64,000 nucleotides of DNA from Stutzerimonas stutzeri RCH2. Its GTDB lineage: Bacteria > Pseudomonadota > Gammaproteobacteria > Pseudomonadales > Pseudomonadaceae. The position numbers and the translations under genes were made by a program. The DNA lies in NCBI RefSeq assembly GCF_000327065.1, contig NC_019936.1, positions 1,054,001 through 1,118,000 of the forward strand, read 5' to 3'. Of the stretch, positions 21,665-33,301 are shown in pieces (position 1 is the first letter of the stretch; every line of letters starts with the position of its first letter). The notes under the pieces are model-generated. The model was given only the letters and a program-made list of their open reading frames with translations, was not told the DNA's origin and did no database searches.

Positions 21665-23329
21665 TCAGCCGCGATGGCGGCCACGGAAGAAGTCGATCAG
21701 ACCTTGCGTGGACGCATCCTCGGCCGGCGCGGCATCGAAGCGGGTCATCTGGTTGTAGACGGCCTTGCCCAGATCCTTGCCGAGTTCCACGCCCCATTGA
21801 TCGAAGGAGTTGATTCCCCAGATCACGCCCTGGACGAAAACCTTGTGCTCGTACAGCGCGATCAGTGCGCCAAGGCGGCCGGGGCTGATGGTTTCCATCA
21901 CCACGGTGTTGCTCGGGCGGTTGCCGGGAATCACCTTGTGCGGGGCGAGTCGCTGCACCTCGGCTTCGTCGAGGCCCTTGGCGCGCAGCTCGGCTTCGGC
22001 TTCTTCGCGTGTCTTGCCGCGCATCAAGGCCTGGCTCTGCGACAGGCAGTTGGCGTAGAGCCACTCGTGGTGATCGGCGACCGGATTGTGGCTGACCACG
22101 GGCACGATGAAGTCGGCCGGGATCAGCGGGGTGCCCTGGTGCAGCAGCTGGTGGTAGGCGTGTTGGCCGTTACAGCCGACACCGCCCCAGATCACTGGGC
22201 CGGTAGTGCAGGACACGGGCGTGCCGTCCTGGCGCACGCTCTTGCCGTTCGACTCCATGTCCATCTGCTGCAGGTGTTTGACGAAGTTGCGCAGGTAGTG
22301 GTCGTAGGGCAGGAAGGCGTAGCTCTGCGCGCCCCAGAAGTTGTGGTACCAGATGCCCAGCATCGCCAGCAGCACCGGCATGTTGCTTTCGAACGGCTCG
22401 CTGAGGAAATGCTGGTCCATACTGTAGGCGCCGGACAGCAGGTCCTTGAAGTTGGACATGCCGATGGCCAGGGCAATCGGCAGGCCGATCGCCGACCACA
22501 GCGAATAACGGCCACCAACCCAGTCCCACATCGGAAAGATGTTCTTCTCCCGAATGCCGAATTCCACCGCCGCCTGCTTGTTGCTGGTCACGGCGATGAA
22601 ATGGCGGTAGAGCTTTTCTTCGGTACCGCCCTTGCCCAGGTACCAGGTGCGCGCGGCCTGGGCGTTCTTCAGCGTCTCGAGGGTGCCGAAGGTCTTGCTG
22701 GAGATGATGAACAGCGTGGTTTCGACATTCAGCTTGGCGGTCACTTCGCGGAATTCGCTGCCATCGATGTTCGCCAGGTAATGCGTGCGCACGCCGTGCT
22801 GGGTGAATGGCAGTAGCGCTTCGGAGACCAGTTGCGGGCCGAGGAACGAGCCGCCGATGCCGATGTTCACCACGTCGGTGATGGTCTTGTCGCTGAAGCC
22901 GCGCCACAGGTTGTTGTGAATGCGGGTAACGATATCGGTCATCTGCGCCAGGGCGGTGTGCACGTCGCGCATGATGTTCTTGCCGTCGACCATCACCGAT
23001 TCACCCATCGGGCGGCGCAGGGCGGTGTGCAGCACGGGGCGGTTTTCCGAGGCGTTGATCCGCTCGCCTTCGAACATCGCGTGGGCGGCCTGCTCGACGC
23101 CGGCCTCGCGGGCCAGATTCACCAGCAGGGTACGGGTCTCGGGGGTGATCAGGTTCTTCGAGTAGTCGAGAAACAGACCGCTGCAGGAAACCGACAGGTC
23201 ATCGAAGCGCGTCGGGTCGGCCTTGAACGCTTCGCGCATGCTGAAGTTCTGCATGTCCAGGCGGTGTTCTTCCAGGGCCTTCCAGGACGGCAGGCCGGTG
23301 ACATCGAGCGGATGCTGGTAGTAGCTCAT
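21665..23329 (-). CDS. pgi: Glucose-6-phosphate isomerase
   Basis: Interconverts glucose-6-phosphate and fructose-6-phosphate. 554 residues, starting [10 protein letters not shown] at the ATG ending at 23329, with AAGGAAG as ribosome site. The SIS-fold signatures are present: [25 protein letters not shown], and the C-terminal QWGVELGK block with catalytic Lys, plus SVGGRYS-like [13 protein letters not shown] and catalytic Glu in the ENMPV region. It is followed on the same strand by no partner gene; the panD gene is upstream. Confidence 0.97.
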   Translation of the reverse strand: MSYYQHPLDVTGLPSWKALEEHRLDMQNFSMREAFKADPTRFDDLSVSCSGLFLDYSKNLITPETRTLLVNLAREAGVEQAAHAMFEGERINASENRPVLHTALRRPMGESVMVDGKNIMRDVHTALAQMTDIVTRIHNNLWRGFSDKTITDVVNIGIGGSFLGPQLVSEALLPFTQHGVRTHYLANIDGSEFREVTAKLNVETTLFIISSKTFGTLETLKNAQAARTWYLGKGGTEEKLYRHFIAVTSNKQAAVEFGIREKNIFPMWDWVGGRYSLWSAIGLPIALAIGMSNFKDLLSGAYSMDQHFLSEPFESNMPVLLAMLGIWYHNFWGAQSYAFLPYDHYLRNFVKHLQQMDMESNGKSVRQDGTPVSCTTGPVIWGGVGCNGQHAYHQLLHQGTPLIPADFIVPVVSHNPVADHHEWLYANCLSQSQALMRGKTREEAEAELRAKGLDEAEVQRLAPHKVIPGNRPSNTVVMETISPGRLGALIALYEHKVFVQGVIWGINSFDQWGVELGKDLGKAVYNQMTRFDAAPAEDASTQGLIDFFRGRHRG

Positions 23330-23685
23330 GGTGATGCGGCTTCCTTTGCTTTGACAGGCCGCTGAATCCTTGCGGGGGTGCATCGGGCGCGCTGGCCGCG
23401 ACAGGATTCAGTGATATGTATGACCGTGCGGGCGCGCCGGCACTCGTCCTGAATGCTGCGGATGCTGGCCGAACCCGGCTTTGGCCGAGCCGGTAAAGGC
23501 ACATCCTATGCCATCAGAGTCAGCTCTGACAGGGAAAACCCCTGCTGCGTTCCGGGCTATTTCTTCTATTCTGCCCGCGCAGACGCAATGCCCCAAGCAT
23601 CCTGGCCGTCGCGGTGTCCGCACAACGAAAAAGCCCGAAGTGCGGACACTTCGGGCTTTCGTTCAGCGATGCCGGGTGGCTGAGG
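23330..23685. other. pgi leader and panD-pgi gap (356 bp), no gene
   Basis: No credible coding frame. Two features stand out: an 8-bp inverted repeat CTGAATCC (23362-23369) and GGATTCAG (23404-23411) in the likely pgi leader, and TCAGAG-TCAG-CTCTGA at 23515-23530, a short dyad that could be an operator. The right end holds the panD terminator. The pgi promoter was not resolved. Confidence 0.5.
23624..23663 (-). terminator. Terminator of panD
   Basis: Thirteen-bp stem AAAGCCCGAAGTG/CACTTCGGGCTTT (23630-23642 and 23647-23659). On the minus strand it is followed by a T-run, as needed for panD. Confidence 0.85.
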
Positions 23686-24066
23686 TCAGGCGACCTGCAC
23701 CGGGATGGCGTTGCTGGTGTGGCTCAGTTCGCCGTCGGCACCCATGTAGAGCACGTGAGGCTTGAAGTTGGCCAGCTCGGCCTCGCTGTAGTGCGCGTAA
23801 GCGCAGATGATCACACGATGGCCAACGCCCGCCTTGTGGGCGGCGGCACCGTTGACCGAGATGATTTTCGAGCCTTCCTCGCCGCGGATGGCGTAGGTGG
23901 TGAAGCGCTCGCCGTTGTCGACGTTATAGATCTGGATCTGTTCGTATTCACGGATACCGGCCAGGTCCAGCCACTCGCCGTCGATGGCGCAGGAGCCTTC
24001 GTAATCGAGCACCGAGTGAGTCACCTGGGCGCGGTGCAGTTTGGCCTTGAGCATGATGGCGTGCAT
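23686..24066 (-). CDS. panD: Aspartate 1-decarboxylase proenzyme
   Basis: Makes beta-alanine for pantothenate and CoA. 126 residues. The self-cleavage motif YEGSCAIDG gives Gly24-Ser25, where Ser becomes the pyruvoyl cofactor. The following core and [19 protein letters not shown] block are typical. It lies 83 bp after panC on the same strand and likely belongs to the panB-panC-panD series. Confidence 0.97.
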   Translation of the reverse strand: MHAIMLKAKLHRAQVTHSVLDYEGSCAIDGEWLDLAGIREYEQIQIYNVDNGERFTTYAIRGEEGSKIISVNGAAAHKAGVGHRVIICAYAHYSEAELANFKPHVLYMGADGELSHTSNAIPVQVA

Positions 24067-24149
24067 GGCAGGGTCCTCCGGGTGCGCAAGCGGCGCAGAG
24101 TTTGCCTTAAGCCTCGAACGTGATCAAGGCTGTGGGCAATTGACTGGAA

Positions 24150-25010
24150 TCAGGCCGATGTGCGGATGTCGACGAGCAAATTATCGAGCAGTCGTGTCTT
24201 GCCGAGATAGGCGGCGACAAGGATGACTACTTCGCTGGAAGCGTCGCTCACCGGCTGCAGATCGATGGCGTTGCGGATCTCCAGGTAGTCCGGGCGCAGG
24301 CCGGCGGATTGTAGCGCGCTCAACCCCACGGCGATCAGTGCCGGATAATCGCGGCGGCCACCACGGATCGCCGTTTCGAGCTCTTTCAGCGTGCGGTACA
24401 GCACGGGTGCGGTGGCACGCTCGTCCGCAGTCAGGTATCCGTTTCGCGATGACAATGCCAGGCCGTCATCGGCCCGAACGATCGGCTCGGAAAGGATCTG
24501 CACCGGCATGTTCAGGTCGCGAACCATGGTGCGGATCACCGCCAGCTGCTGGAAATCCTTCTGCCCGAACACGGCGAGATCCGGCAGGACCATGTTGAAC
24601 AATTTGGTGACTACTGTGGAGACGCCATCGAAGTGCCCGGGACGACTGCCGCCACACAAACCTTCCGATACACCGGGAACGCGCACGATAGTCTGCTGGG
24701 CCTGCCCGTGCGGGTACATTTCGTCCACGCTCGGCGCGAAGAGCAGGTGGCAGCCTGCTTCGAAGAGCTTGTCCTGATCCGCCGCGAGGGTGCGCGGATA
24801 GCTGTCCAGGTCCTCGTTGGGGCCGAACTGCAACGGATTGACGAAGATGCTGGCGACCACGAAGTCGGCACGCTGACCAGCCTTTTTCACCAGAGCGATG
24901 TGGCCAGCATGCAGGTTGCCCATGGTCGGCACGAAGCCGATGCGCTTGCCCTCGCTGCGCGCGCGGGCGACCGCGGCGCGCAGGTCGGCAATGGTCTTGA
25001 CGATGTTCAT
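24150..25010 (-). CDS. panC: Pantothenate synthetase (pantoate-beta-alanine ligase)
   Basis: Joins pantoate and beta-alanine with ATP. 286 residues starting [10 protein letters not shown]. The HIGH-type motif appears as [10 protein letters not shown], the ATP loop as GQKDFQQL and the KMSKS counterpart as SSRNGYL. It overlaps the panB stop by four bases (ATGA-type), so the two are translationally coupled. Confidence 0.97.
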   Translation of the reverse strand: MNIVKTIADLRAAVARARSEGKRIGFVPTMGNLHAGHIALVKKAGQRADFVVASIFVNPLQFGPNEDLDSYPRTLAADQDKLFEAGCHLLFAPSVDEMYPHGQAQQTIVRVPGVSEGLCGGSRPGHFDGVSTVVTKLFNMVLPDLAVFGQKDFQQLAVIRTMVRDLNMPVQILSEPIVRADDGLALSSRNGYLTADERATAPVLYRTLKELETAIRGGRRDYPALIAVGLSALQSAGLRPDYLEIRNAIDLQPVSDASSEVVILVAAYLGKTRLLDNLLVDIRTSA

Positions 25011-25807
25011 GCGGAGAAACCGTGCTCGGCTGCGGGAAATTCGGTGGCCTTGACGGCTTTTACATAGCCGGCGATGGCGGAAGGGATGTCACCGTGCTCG
25101 CGCATGAAGTTCTTGACGAACTTCGGTACGCGACCACTGAGCGAAAGCCCGAGCATGTCGTGCAACACCAGCACCTGGCCGTCGGTGTCGCTGCCGGCGC
25201 CGATACCGATCACCGGAATCTGCACCGCCCGGGTGATGCGTGCAGCCAGTTCGCTGGGTACGCATTCGAGCAGCAGCATGGCCGCACCGGCTGCTTCCAG
25301 CGCTTTGGCGTCTTCCAGCATCTGCTGTGCCTGGGCTTCTTCGCGGCCTTGCACCTTGTAGCCGCCGAAGAGGTTGACCGCCTGGGGCGTCAGACCCATG
25401 TGCGCACAGACCGGAATGCCGCGCTCGGCCAGCAGGCGGATCGAATCGGCCAGCCACGCGGTGCCTTCAAGCTTGATCATGTGCGCGCCGGCTTGCATCA
25501 GCGCCGCGGAGTTGTTCAGGGTCTGCTCGGTAGTGGCGTTCGCCATGAATGGCAGGTCGGCGACGATCATCGCGCCACGGTTGCCGCGCTTGACGCTGGC
25601 GGTGTGGTAGGCCATGTCGGCGACGGTGACCGGCAGGGTGCTGTCGTGACCTTGCAGGACCATGCCGAGTGAATCGCCGATCAGGAGCATCTCGACGCCC
25701 GCGTCGCAGGCGGTCTTGGCGAAGGTGGCGTCATAGCAGGTGAGCATGACGATCTTCTCGCCCTTCTGCTTGAGCCCTTGCAGCGTGGTCAGGGTTACGT
25801 CTGGCAT
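25007..25807 (-). CDS. panB: 3-methyl-2-oxobutanoate hydroxymethyltransferase
   Basis: First committed step of pantothenate synthesis; adds a hydroxymethyl group from methylene-tetrahydrofolate. 266 residues. [17 protein letters not shown] and [13 protein letters not shown] carry metal-binding Asp, and KLEGTAWL and [17 protein letters not shown] are family blocks. It lies between folK and panC; folK supplies the folate pathway that donates the one-carbon unit. Confidence 0.97.
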   Translation of the reverse strand: MPDVTLTTLQGLKQKGEKIVMLTCYDATFAKTACDAGVEMLLIGDSLGMVLQGHDSTLPVTVADMAYHTASVKRGNRGAMIVADLPFMANATTEQTLNNSAALMQAGAHMIKLEGTAWLADSIRLLAERGIPVCAHMGLTPQAVNLFGGYKVQGREEAQAQQMLEDAKALEAAGAAMLLLECVPSELAARITRAVQIPVIGIGAGSDTDGQVLVLHDMLGLSLSGRVPKFVKNFMREHGDIPSAIAGYVKAVKATEFPAAEHGFSA

Positions 25808-25930
25808 GAATGCCGTCCTCTTCGAGCCTCGGAGGTCAGGATTGCCGGGTGGCGCACCGCTGGGCAGCGGTCGTCAGTGGCAGAGGGCGCTTATAGTCCC
25901 GGCGGCGGCAGAGTAAGTCAATCGCGAGTG

Positions 25931-26458
25931 TTACCCGCACGTTACGTTCGTTACCGCGGCGGTGACACTGTCGCTGGATAGCCGCTCGAGGCCGCTGAAC
26001 GGGCAGGCCGTGAGTAGATCGGCGAGCCGTCGACCGTCGGCGAAGACCAGTTCCAGCGGAGCGATCTCGGCCAATGGGTAGAGCACGAATGCACGGGCCT
26101 GCATGTGATAGTGCGGAACCGTGAGGCGTGGCTCGTCGATCAGCCTGTCGCCAAACAGCAGGATATCCAGATCGAGGGTGCGTGGGCCCCAGCGCTCGGC
26201 CTTGCGCTCACGGCCCTGGGCCAGCTCGATACGCTGCAGGGCGTCGAGCAGCTTCAATGGTGCAAGGTCGGTATCCAGCGCAGCGACGGCATTGACATAG
26301 CGTGGTTGGTCGGCTGGGCCGAGCGGGTCGCTGGCATAAAGCGACGAGACTGCTGCCAGACTGCTCTCTGAAAGCTCGGCCAGCGCTTGCAGGGCGCCGC
26401 GCAGTTGCTGCTGCGGCTCGGCCAGGTTGCTGCCCAGGCCGATATAGACGCGTTCCAT
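25931..26458 (-). CDS. folK: HPPK, 6-hydroxymethyl-dihydropterin pyrophosphokinase
   Basis: Transfers pyrophosphate from ATP to the pterin that FolP then uses. 175 residues from the ATG ending at 26458 (MERVYIGLGSNL). The signature GPRTLDLDILLFG and the metal-binding Asp pair within it are seen, along with RYVNAVAAL. Its start lies one base after the pcnB stop (26460-26462), so the two genes are coupled. The last ~15 residues are Ser/Thr/Val-rich and vary in the family. Confidence 0.96.
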   Translation of the reverse strand: MERVYIGLGSNLAEPQQQLRGALQALAELSESSLAAVSSLYASDPLGPADQPRYVNAVAALDTDLAPLKLLDALQRIELAQGRERKAERWGPRTLDLDILLFGDRLIDEPRLTVPHYHMQARAFVLYPLAEIAPLELVFADGRRLADLLTACPFSGLERLSSDSVTAAVTNVTCG

Positions 26459-26459
26459 C

Positions 26460-27854
26460 TTACTCGGCCGGGGCGGCGGTATTGTCGCCCGGAGCCCGGC
26501 GGCGACGCCCGCCACGGCGGCGCTTCTTCGCTGCGCCGGCATCGTCTTTATTGCTGAGCCCGCGAATCATGTTGCGCCGCTCGCTTTCGCTGGCCTCCTG
26601 ATAATCGGTCCACCAGTCTCCGAGCCCGCCGGTCTGCTCGCCGGCACTCTCGCGCAGCAGGAGGAAGTCGTAACCGGCACGGAAACGTGGATTTTCCAGC
26701 AGCTGGTCGGCACGCCGGCCCTGGCGCCGCGGCAGACGCTCCTGCATGTCCCAGATCTCGCGCATGGGCATGGTGAAGCGTTTGGGGATTGCGGTGCGCT
26801 GGCACTGTTCCCAGATGATGTCGTGCGCGGCCTCCTGCATCGCCGGGATCGGCGGCATGCCGCGGTTCTGCAGTTCCAGCACGCGGGCCGGCAGGGCAGG
26901 CCAGAGCAGGGCGGCGAAAAGGAACGCAGGCGTTACCGGCTTGCCCTGCTGGATCCGCAGATCGGTATTGGCCAGAGCGTTGCGGATCAGCGTGCCGGCA
27001 TACTCCGGGTCGCGCTCCAGTGCTGCCGCGCTCGCCGGGAACAGCGGGGCGAAAAGGTCGTATTCGAGCAGCAGCTCGAAGGTGCGCTCGGCCTTGCCGC
27101 CGAGGAACAGCTTGAGGACTTCGTCGAACAGGCGGGCCGAGGGAATGCCGTCGAGCAGGTCGGCCAGTTCGACGATGGGCTCGGCGCTGTGCCGTTCGAT
27201 CTCGAAGTCGAGTTTGGCGGCGAAGCGCACGGCACGCAGCATGCGCACCGGGTCTTCCTGATAGCGCTGCTCGGGGTCGCCGATCAGGCGGATCAGGCGA
27301 TTGCGGATGTCGTGCACGCCACGGGTGTGATCGAGGATGCGCTCCGTGGTCGGATCGTAGTACAGCGCGTTGATGGTGAAGTCGCGGCGCTGGGCATCAT
27401 CCTCGAGGGTGCCGTAGATGTTGTCGCGCAGGATGCGTCCGCTCTCATTGCGCGAGGCCAGATGGCTGGCGTCGTCGTCATCCTCTTCTGGATGATTGGC
27501 GCGGAAAGTGGCGACCTCGATGATCTCGCGGCCGAAATGCACGTGCACCAGCTTGAACCGTCGGCCGATCACCCGCGCGTTGCGGAACTCCGCGCGCACC
27601 TGCTCGGGCGTCGCGCTGGTGGCGACGTCGTAATCCTTGGGGTTCAGCTGCAGCAGCAGATCGCGCACGCAACCGCCCACCACATAAGCCTCGTAACCTG
27701 CCTGCTGCAGGCGCTCGACCACGCTCACCGCGTAACGGCTGATCTCGTTGCGGTGCAGGGAGTGCTGCCTGCTGGACAGAATTTCAGGTGTGCGGCGGGG
27801 ATGCGGGATACGGCGCAGAGGAAGACGAAAAGACTGGAACAGCTTTTTCAGCAT
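26460..27854 (-). CDS. pcnB: Poly(A) polymerase I
   Basis: Adds poly(A) tails that mark RNA for decay. 464 residues, starting MLKKLFQSFR at the ATG ending at 27854. The nucleotidyltransferase head carries GGCVRDLL and KDYDVATSATPEQ with catalytic Asp; RRDFTINALYYDP and DPVRMLRAVRFAAKL follow; the tail is Arg/Gly/Lys-rich (RRRGGRRRRA). There is no good ribosome site upstream of this ATG, reminiscent of the poor start of E. coli pcnB. An open frame continues upstream but lacks family similarity. It is downstream of CrcZ, and folK follows. Confidence 0.95.
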   Translation of the reverse strand: MLKKLFQSFRLPLRRIPHPRRTPEILSSRQHSLHRNEISRYAVSVVERLQQAGYEAYVVGGCVRDLLLQLNPKDYDVATSATPEQVRAEFRNARVIGRRFKLVHVHFGREIIEVATFRANHPEEDDDDASHLASRNESGRILRDNIYGTLEDDAQRRDFTINALYYDPTTERILDHTRGVHDIRNRLIRLIGDPEQRYQEDPVRMLRAVRFAAKLDFEIERHSAEPIVELADLLDGIPSARLFDEVLKLFLGGKAERTFELLLEYDLFAPLFPASAAALERDPEYAGTLIRNALANTDLRIQQGKPVTPAFLFAALLWPALPARVLELQNRGMPPIPAMQEAAHDIIWEQCQRTAIPKRFTMPMREIWDMQERLPRRQGRRADQLLENPRFRAGYDFLLLRESAGEQTGGLGDWWTDYQEASESERRNMIRGLSNKDDAGAAKKRRRGGRRRRAPGDNTAAPAE

Positions 27855-28086
27855 GGGGGGCAACTGTGTGGCGGAATGACGGGCCGGTGTCGCGAATGAC
27901 CGCGAAACCTGCGCGGATTCTAGCACCGAGAGTGCTGGATGTTGAACGATGCGCGGGGAGGTGTCAAAAAGCATCTTGCGCAGCGTGACGGGGTATTGCT
28001 TGGTACGGCAGACAGGCCGGATGCAGGGGCGCCTGGTGCGCTGCAAGTGCAACGGGTTCACGGGTGGGTCGACAAAGCCCGGATAG

Positions 28087-28453
28087 CACAAAGGGGAGCC
28101 GAAGCTCCCCTTTGAATACTGTCGCGTGCTTTATTGTTATTAGTGGTTCAGGCGTTGCTGTTCTTGTTGTTCGCCTGTTCTCTTGGGCCGTAGCCTTCGA
28201 GAGCGCTCCTATAGTAGGAGCTAATAGCAAACGGATTTCTTTGGTCGCTGACTTTGCCTTGATCTTCGATCCAACCAGTGCGGGCCCTGCTTGCTGCAGT
28301 TTTTATTGTTCTCGGCCTGGTCGTGGGGCGAACCCCGTGGCAAGTCCTCTCCAAAAGAATCAGTTAGCTGCGCCTCCGCCTTCTTGTCGTTATTTTGCTG
28401 GAGCCGTTACGTCTTGTTCTTGTTATGGGAGCTGCTTGTTATTGTTGTTGTGC
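28087..28453 (-). ncRNA. crcZ: CrcZ small RNA (Hfq/Crc-sequestering)
   Basis: Located between cbrB and pcnB, as crcZ is in P. aeruginosa. Read on the minus strand, it begins GCACAACAACAATAACAA next to the predicted start at about 28453 and contains six A-rich CA-type clusters, mapped on plus at 28436-28450, 28414-28426, 28381-28397, 28300-28312, 28155-28172 and 28130-28143. Such AANAANAA repeats bind Hfq with Crc, so CrcZ would free repressed catabolic mRNAs. The RNA is about 367 nt, ending at a TTCG hairpin. It is AT-richer than its neighbours. Position, motifs and promoter agree; ends are estimates. Confidence 0.9.
28090..28113 (-). terminator. Terminator of CrcZ
   Basis: Ten-bp stem AAAGGGGAGC/GCTCCCCTTT closed by TTCG on the minus strand (28090-28099 and 28104-28113). 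The T-run is only the last three stem bases, so some read-through into pcnB is possible. Confidence 0.7.
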
Positions 28454-28460
28454 CACTTAG

Positions 28461-28478
28461 AAAGCATTTGCTGTGCCA
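28461..28478 (-). promoter_or_regulatory. Sigma-54 promoter of crcZ
   Basis: On the minus strand TGGCAC-N6-TGCT, with GG at 28477-28476 and GC at 28465-28464, the correct 10-bp spacing. The predicted start is near 28452-28453. Confidence 0.88.
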
Positions 28479-28500
28479 GTTTATGAAAGTCATTATTTTT

Positions 28501-28513
28501 CAATGAGTTGAGT
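28501..28513 (-). promoter_or_regulatory. IHF-like site upstream of crcZ
   Basis: Minus-strand ACTCAACTCATTG fits WATCAANNNNTTR with one mismatch and lies between the CbrB dyad and the -24/-12 element. Confidence 0.4.
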
Positions 28514-28534
28514 ATTTTCCTCAGTCGCGCGGGC

Positions 28535-28574
28535 AAGAAAAAACCGGGAGAACGTTACCGTTGCTCCCGGTTTT
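28535..28574 (-). terminator. Terminator of cbrB
   Basis: Eleven-bp stem (28540-28550 with 28564-28574), 13-base loop and a T-run on the minus strand. The loop holds a CGTTAC half-site resembling the CbrB box. Confidence 0.85.
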
Positions 28575-28602
28575 TGTTACGAATCATGCTGACGCGGTAA
28601 CA
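28575..28602. promoter_or_regulatory. CbrB-type activator dyad
   Basis: TGTTAC (28575-28580), 16 bases, GTAACA (28597-28602): a perfect inverted repeat of the sort reported for CbrB upstream sites, centred about 135 bp before the crcZ start. A further CGTTAC at 28553-28558 may be an extra half-site. Confidence 0.8.
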
Positions 28603-28604
28603 AA

Positions 28605-30017
<1,413 letters not shown>

Positions 30018-30078
30018 CAGTACTCTCTCGACGGTCTGGAGGCAGCGCCGGCACGGGGCCGGTACGGCAGTCGCCTCT

Positions 30079-33036
30079 TCAACTTACGGCATGGGACGCT
30101 TCGACATGCCGCGGCAGGGTGATGCGAAAACGGGTGCCGCGCTGTGTTTCCGGGTCGGCCGGGCTGTCGATATCGATCTGGCCATAATGCTCTTCAATGA
30201 TCGAATAGACCAGCGCAAGGCCCAGGCCAGTGCCTTCGCCCGGATCCTTGGTGGTGAAGAACGGCTCGAACAGGCGGTCCTGAATGTCCTTGGGAATCCC
30301 GCTGCCTTCGTCTTCGACCACCAGGTACACGGTCTGCTCGGCAACTTCGCTGCTGATACGGATCACGCCACCTTGCGGCGATGCGTCGCGGGCATTGGAG
30401 AGCAGGTTGATCAGCACTTGGGCGAGGCGTTGCGGGTCGCCCTCGGCGACATGATCGGGGTGGCACAGGTTGATGAACTGCACCTCGGTGCGGTTGCGGT
30501 TGAGCGAGAGCAGGCCGATGGCGTCCTGGGTGACCTGAGCGAGGCTCACCGGATACAGCTGGTGCTGGCGCTCGCCGGCATGGGCGAAGCTCATCAGTGA
30601 CTGCACGATGCGCGACACGCGTTTGGTCTGCTCGATGATTTGCGCACTGATCTCGACGATCTCGCCATCGTCTTCCCGCTCGTCCCGCAGGTTCTGCGCC
30701 AGACAGGCGATGCCGGTGATCGGGTTGCCGATTTCATGCGCCACGCCGGCTGCCAGGCGACCGATGCTGGCTAGGCGCTCGGAGTGCACCAGGCGGTCTT
30801 CCAGCTGCTGGGTTTCGGTCAGGTCCTCGACCAGCAGCACCAGACCGCTGTTGCCGGGCGCCAGCGGCTCGGCGATGGCTGCCTTGTGCAGGTTGAGGCA
30901 GCGGCGATGGCCGTTATGGGCCAGGCGCTGCTTGTGCAGGTGTTCGTCGGCTTGCTCGATGAAGTCGCTGAGCAGGCTACGCCAGGGTTCGGCGATGGTC
31001 GACAGGCGCGAGCCCACGACCTGCAGTGCCGGAATCTCGGTGAGTTCCTCGAGTGCGCGGTTCCACATGAGGATTTCCTGATCCTTGGCCAGCGAGCAGA
31101 CGCCCATCGGCAGCTCCTGCAAGGTCTGCCGGTGATAGCGGCGCAGCGCGTCGAGCTCGGCGGCCAGGCCGGTCAGGCGTGAGTGGTATTCCTCGAGACG
31201 GCTCTCGATGAAGTGGATGTCCTCGGTGATGTAGCCCTCGGCGCCGTTCTTGTACGGCAGGAAGTTCTCGACGATGTCCTGAGCCACGCTTGGGCCCATC
31301 AGGCCCGACAGGTTGGCTTCGATGCGGTCACGCAGACGGCGCAGCGCATAGGGGCGGTGCTCGTCGAACGGCAGCTGCAGATCGCGCAACGCCTGTTCCA
31401 CTTCGCGTTGGGCGGTCTTGGCCCCCAGCGGTTTGGCCAGCTGGGTGGCGAATTCCTGCGGCGAGGCCGCCATCAGCTCGCGCCGTTGTGGGCGTCGCAC
31501 GTTCTCCACGGCGCAGGCCTCGGCAGCGCTTTGCTCCTCCGGACTGGTCTCGCTGAAGATGGAAAACAGCGAGAACGCCAGTACGTTGACCGCCAGCGAG
31601 GCGATCGCTGCCAGGTGCCAACTGGTGTCATCCAGCACATAGACGACGTTGAACAGCGGTATATAAAAGCCATCCAGGTTGCCCACCAGCGGCAACAGCA
31701 TGGTCACCACCCAAACACCGATGCCTCCCAACAGGCCGGCAATGTAGCCGCGGCGATTGGCGGTCGGCCAGTAGAGCACCGACAGCACGCCGGGGAGGAA
31801 CTGCAGGGTGGCGACGAACGCGACGATGCCGAGGTTGGACAGGTCCTGCTCTGCGCCCAGCAGCAGGTAGAAGCCGTAGCCGGCCATGATGATGGCGAAG
31901 ATCAGGCTGCGCCGCGTCCACTTCAGCCAGCGGTAGATGTTGCCTTCGCTGGAGGGTTGGTAGAGCGGCAGCACCAGATGGTTGAGCGCCATGCCCGACA
32001 GCGCCAGGGTGCTGACGATGATCAGCCCGCTGGATGCCGAGAGGCCACCAACGAAGGCCAGCAGCGCGAGGGTCTCGCTCTGCGCGGCGAGACCCAGGCC
32101 GAGGGTGAAGTACTCCGGGTTGGTGCTCACGCCCAATTTCAGACCGGCCCAGAGAATCAGCGGTACGGCCAGGCTCATCAGCAGCAGATACAGGGGCAGT
32201 CCCCAGCTGGCGCTGACCAGGCCGCGCGGGTTGAGGTTCTCGGTAAAGGTCATGTGGTACATGTGCGGCATCACGATCGCCGAGGCGAAGAACACCAGCA
32301 GCAGTGTGCGCCAGGGGCCTTCCTGCAGCGGCGTATGCAGGGCCTGCAGCGCCGACTGGTTCTGCAGCAGCCAGATCTCCAGCTGGTGTGGTCCGCCGAA
32401 GACGACGTACAGCGCGTAGAGGCCGATGGCACCGAAGGTCACCAGCTTGACGATCGATTCGAAGGCGATGGCGAACACCAGGCCTTCGTGCTTCTCCCGC
32501 GTGGCGATGTGGCGGGCACCGAAGAGGATGGTGAACAGCATGATCATCAGGCAGTAGCCCAGCGCCACGCGCTCCTGCAGGGGTTCCAGCGTGAGAATGC
32601 CGATGGCGTCGGCCACCGCCTGGATCTGCAGGGCCAGCAGCGGCAGCATGCCGATCAGCATGACGATGGTGGTCAGGGCGCCGCTCCAGGTGCTGCGGAA
32701 GCGGAAGGCGACCAGATCGGCCAGCGATGACAGCTGATAGGTGCGGGTGATGCGCAGGATCGGATAGAGCAGCACCGGCGCCAGCAGGAATGCGCCACAA
32801 ACGCCCAGATAGGTGGCGAGAAAGCCGTAGCCGTACTGATAGGCCAGGCCCACGGTGCCGTAAAACGCCCAGGCGCTGGCATAGACGCCCAGCGAGAGGG
32901 TGTAGGTCAGCGGGTGGCGGATGATCCAGCGCGGAATCAGGCCGCGTTCGCTGACCCAGGCGACGCCAAACAGCATGAACAGGTAGGCGGCGCTGATCAG
33001 GATCAGGTGGCTCAGGCTAAAGCTCGTCTGCATCAC
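30079..33036 (-). CDS. cbrA: Sensor histidine kinase CbrA with sodium/solute symporter-like domain
   Basis: 985 residues. The first half (about 1-500) is a multi-span SSS-type transporter fold; work in other pseudomonads links it to histidine uptake. A STAC-like and PAS region follows, then HisKA with the H box at His767 ([11 protein letters not shown]) and HATPase boxes ([42 protein letters not shown]). It phosphorylates CbrB. The start (MMQTSF) lies inside the 3' end of cbrX, a 20-bp overlap. Confidence 0.96.
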   Translation of the reverse strand: MMQTSFSLSHLILISAAYLFMLFGVAWVSERGLIPRWIIRHPLTYTLSLGVYASAWAFYGTVGLAYQYGYGFLATYLGVCGAFLLAPVLLYPILRITRTYQLSSLADLVAFRFRSTWSGALTTIVMLIGMLPLLALQIQAVADAIGILTLEPLQERVALGYCLMIMLFTILFGARHIATREKHEGLVFAIAFESIVKLVTFGAIGLYALYVVFGGPHQLEIWLLQNQSALQALHTPLQEGPWRTLLLVFFASAIVMPHMYHMTFTENLNPRGLVSASWGLPLYLLLMSLAVPLILWAGLKLGVSTNPEYFTLGLGLAAQSETLALLAFVGGLSASSGLIIVSTLALSGMALNHLVLPLYQPSSEGNIYRWLKWTRRSLIFAIIMAGYGFYLLLGAEQDLSNLGIVAFVATLQFLPGVLSVLYWPTANRRGYIAGLLGGIGVWVVTMLLPLVGNLDGFYIPLFNVVYVLDDTSWHLAAIASLAVNVLAFSLFSIFSETSPEEQSAAEACAVENVRRPQRRELMAASPQEFATQLAKPLGAKTAQREVEQALRDLQLPFDEHRPYALRRLRDRIEANLSGLMGPSVAQDIVENFLPYKNGAEGYITEDIHFIESRLEEYHSRLTGLAAELDALRRYHRQTLQELPMGVCSLAKDQEILMWNRALEELTEIPALQVVGSRLSTIAEPWRSLLSDFIEQADEHLHKQRLAHNGHRRCLNLHKAAIAEPLAPGNSGLVLLVEDLTETQQLEDRLVHSERLASIGRLAAGVAHEIGNPITGIACLAQNLRDEREDDGEIVEISAQIIEQTKRVSRIVQSLMSFAHAGERQHQLYPVSLAQVTQDAIGLLSLNRNRTEVQFINLCHPDHVAEGDPQRLAQVLINLLSNARDASPQGGVIRISSEVAEQTVYLVVEDEGSGIPKDIQDRLFEPFFTTKDPGEGTGLGLALVYSIIEEHYGQIDIDSPADPETQRGTRFRITLPRHVEASHAVS

Positions 33037-33193
33037 GCTGGCTCTGGAGAATGAAGGTCACCACGATCAGGATCAGCCACAGCACGTAGGGCCGATACCA
33101 GGCACCGTTGGGGTCGATCCACCAGTCCATGATGGCGGGGGAGAACAGATAGATCCCCACTACCAGGAGCAGCACCAGTCGGTAGATATACAT
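33017..33193 (-). CDS. cbrX: Small membrane protein CbrX, overlapping cbrA
   Basis: 58 residues starting MYIYRLVLLLVV at the ATG ending at 33193. Two hydrophobic stretches (about 2-20 and 33-50) are separated by a polar loop IMDWWIDPNGAW; the tail is SQRDADEL. It overlaps the start of cbrA by 20 bp, which fits translational coupling as described for cbrX-cbrA in other pseudomonads. Function unknown. A longer frame reaching 33250 adds no known domain. Confidence 0.8.
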   Translation of the reverse strand: MYIYRLVLLLVVGIYLFSPAIMDWWIDPNGAWYRPYVLWLILIVVTFILQSQRDADEL

Positions 33194-33301
33194 GCCGGGT
33201 CTCGTGTCGGAAGTCAGGCGATGGTAGAGCAGCGGCACGTTGCAAGCCACCAGCGGAGGGCAAAACCGACTTTGTGCTCGCGCCTTGTTGCTGCCGGCTA
33301 C

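Noticed and set aside
28064..28486. 140-codon plus frame across the CrcZ region
   Set aside because: The segment fits the CrcZ RNA better: promoter, terminator and CA clusters all lie on the minus strand, and the plus frame lacks a ribosome site.
31183..32730. 515-codon plus frame opposite cbrA
   Set aside because: Low-complexity Gln/His/Arg composition, typical of antisense shadow; cbrA is certain.
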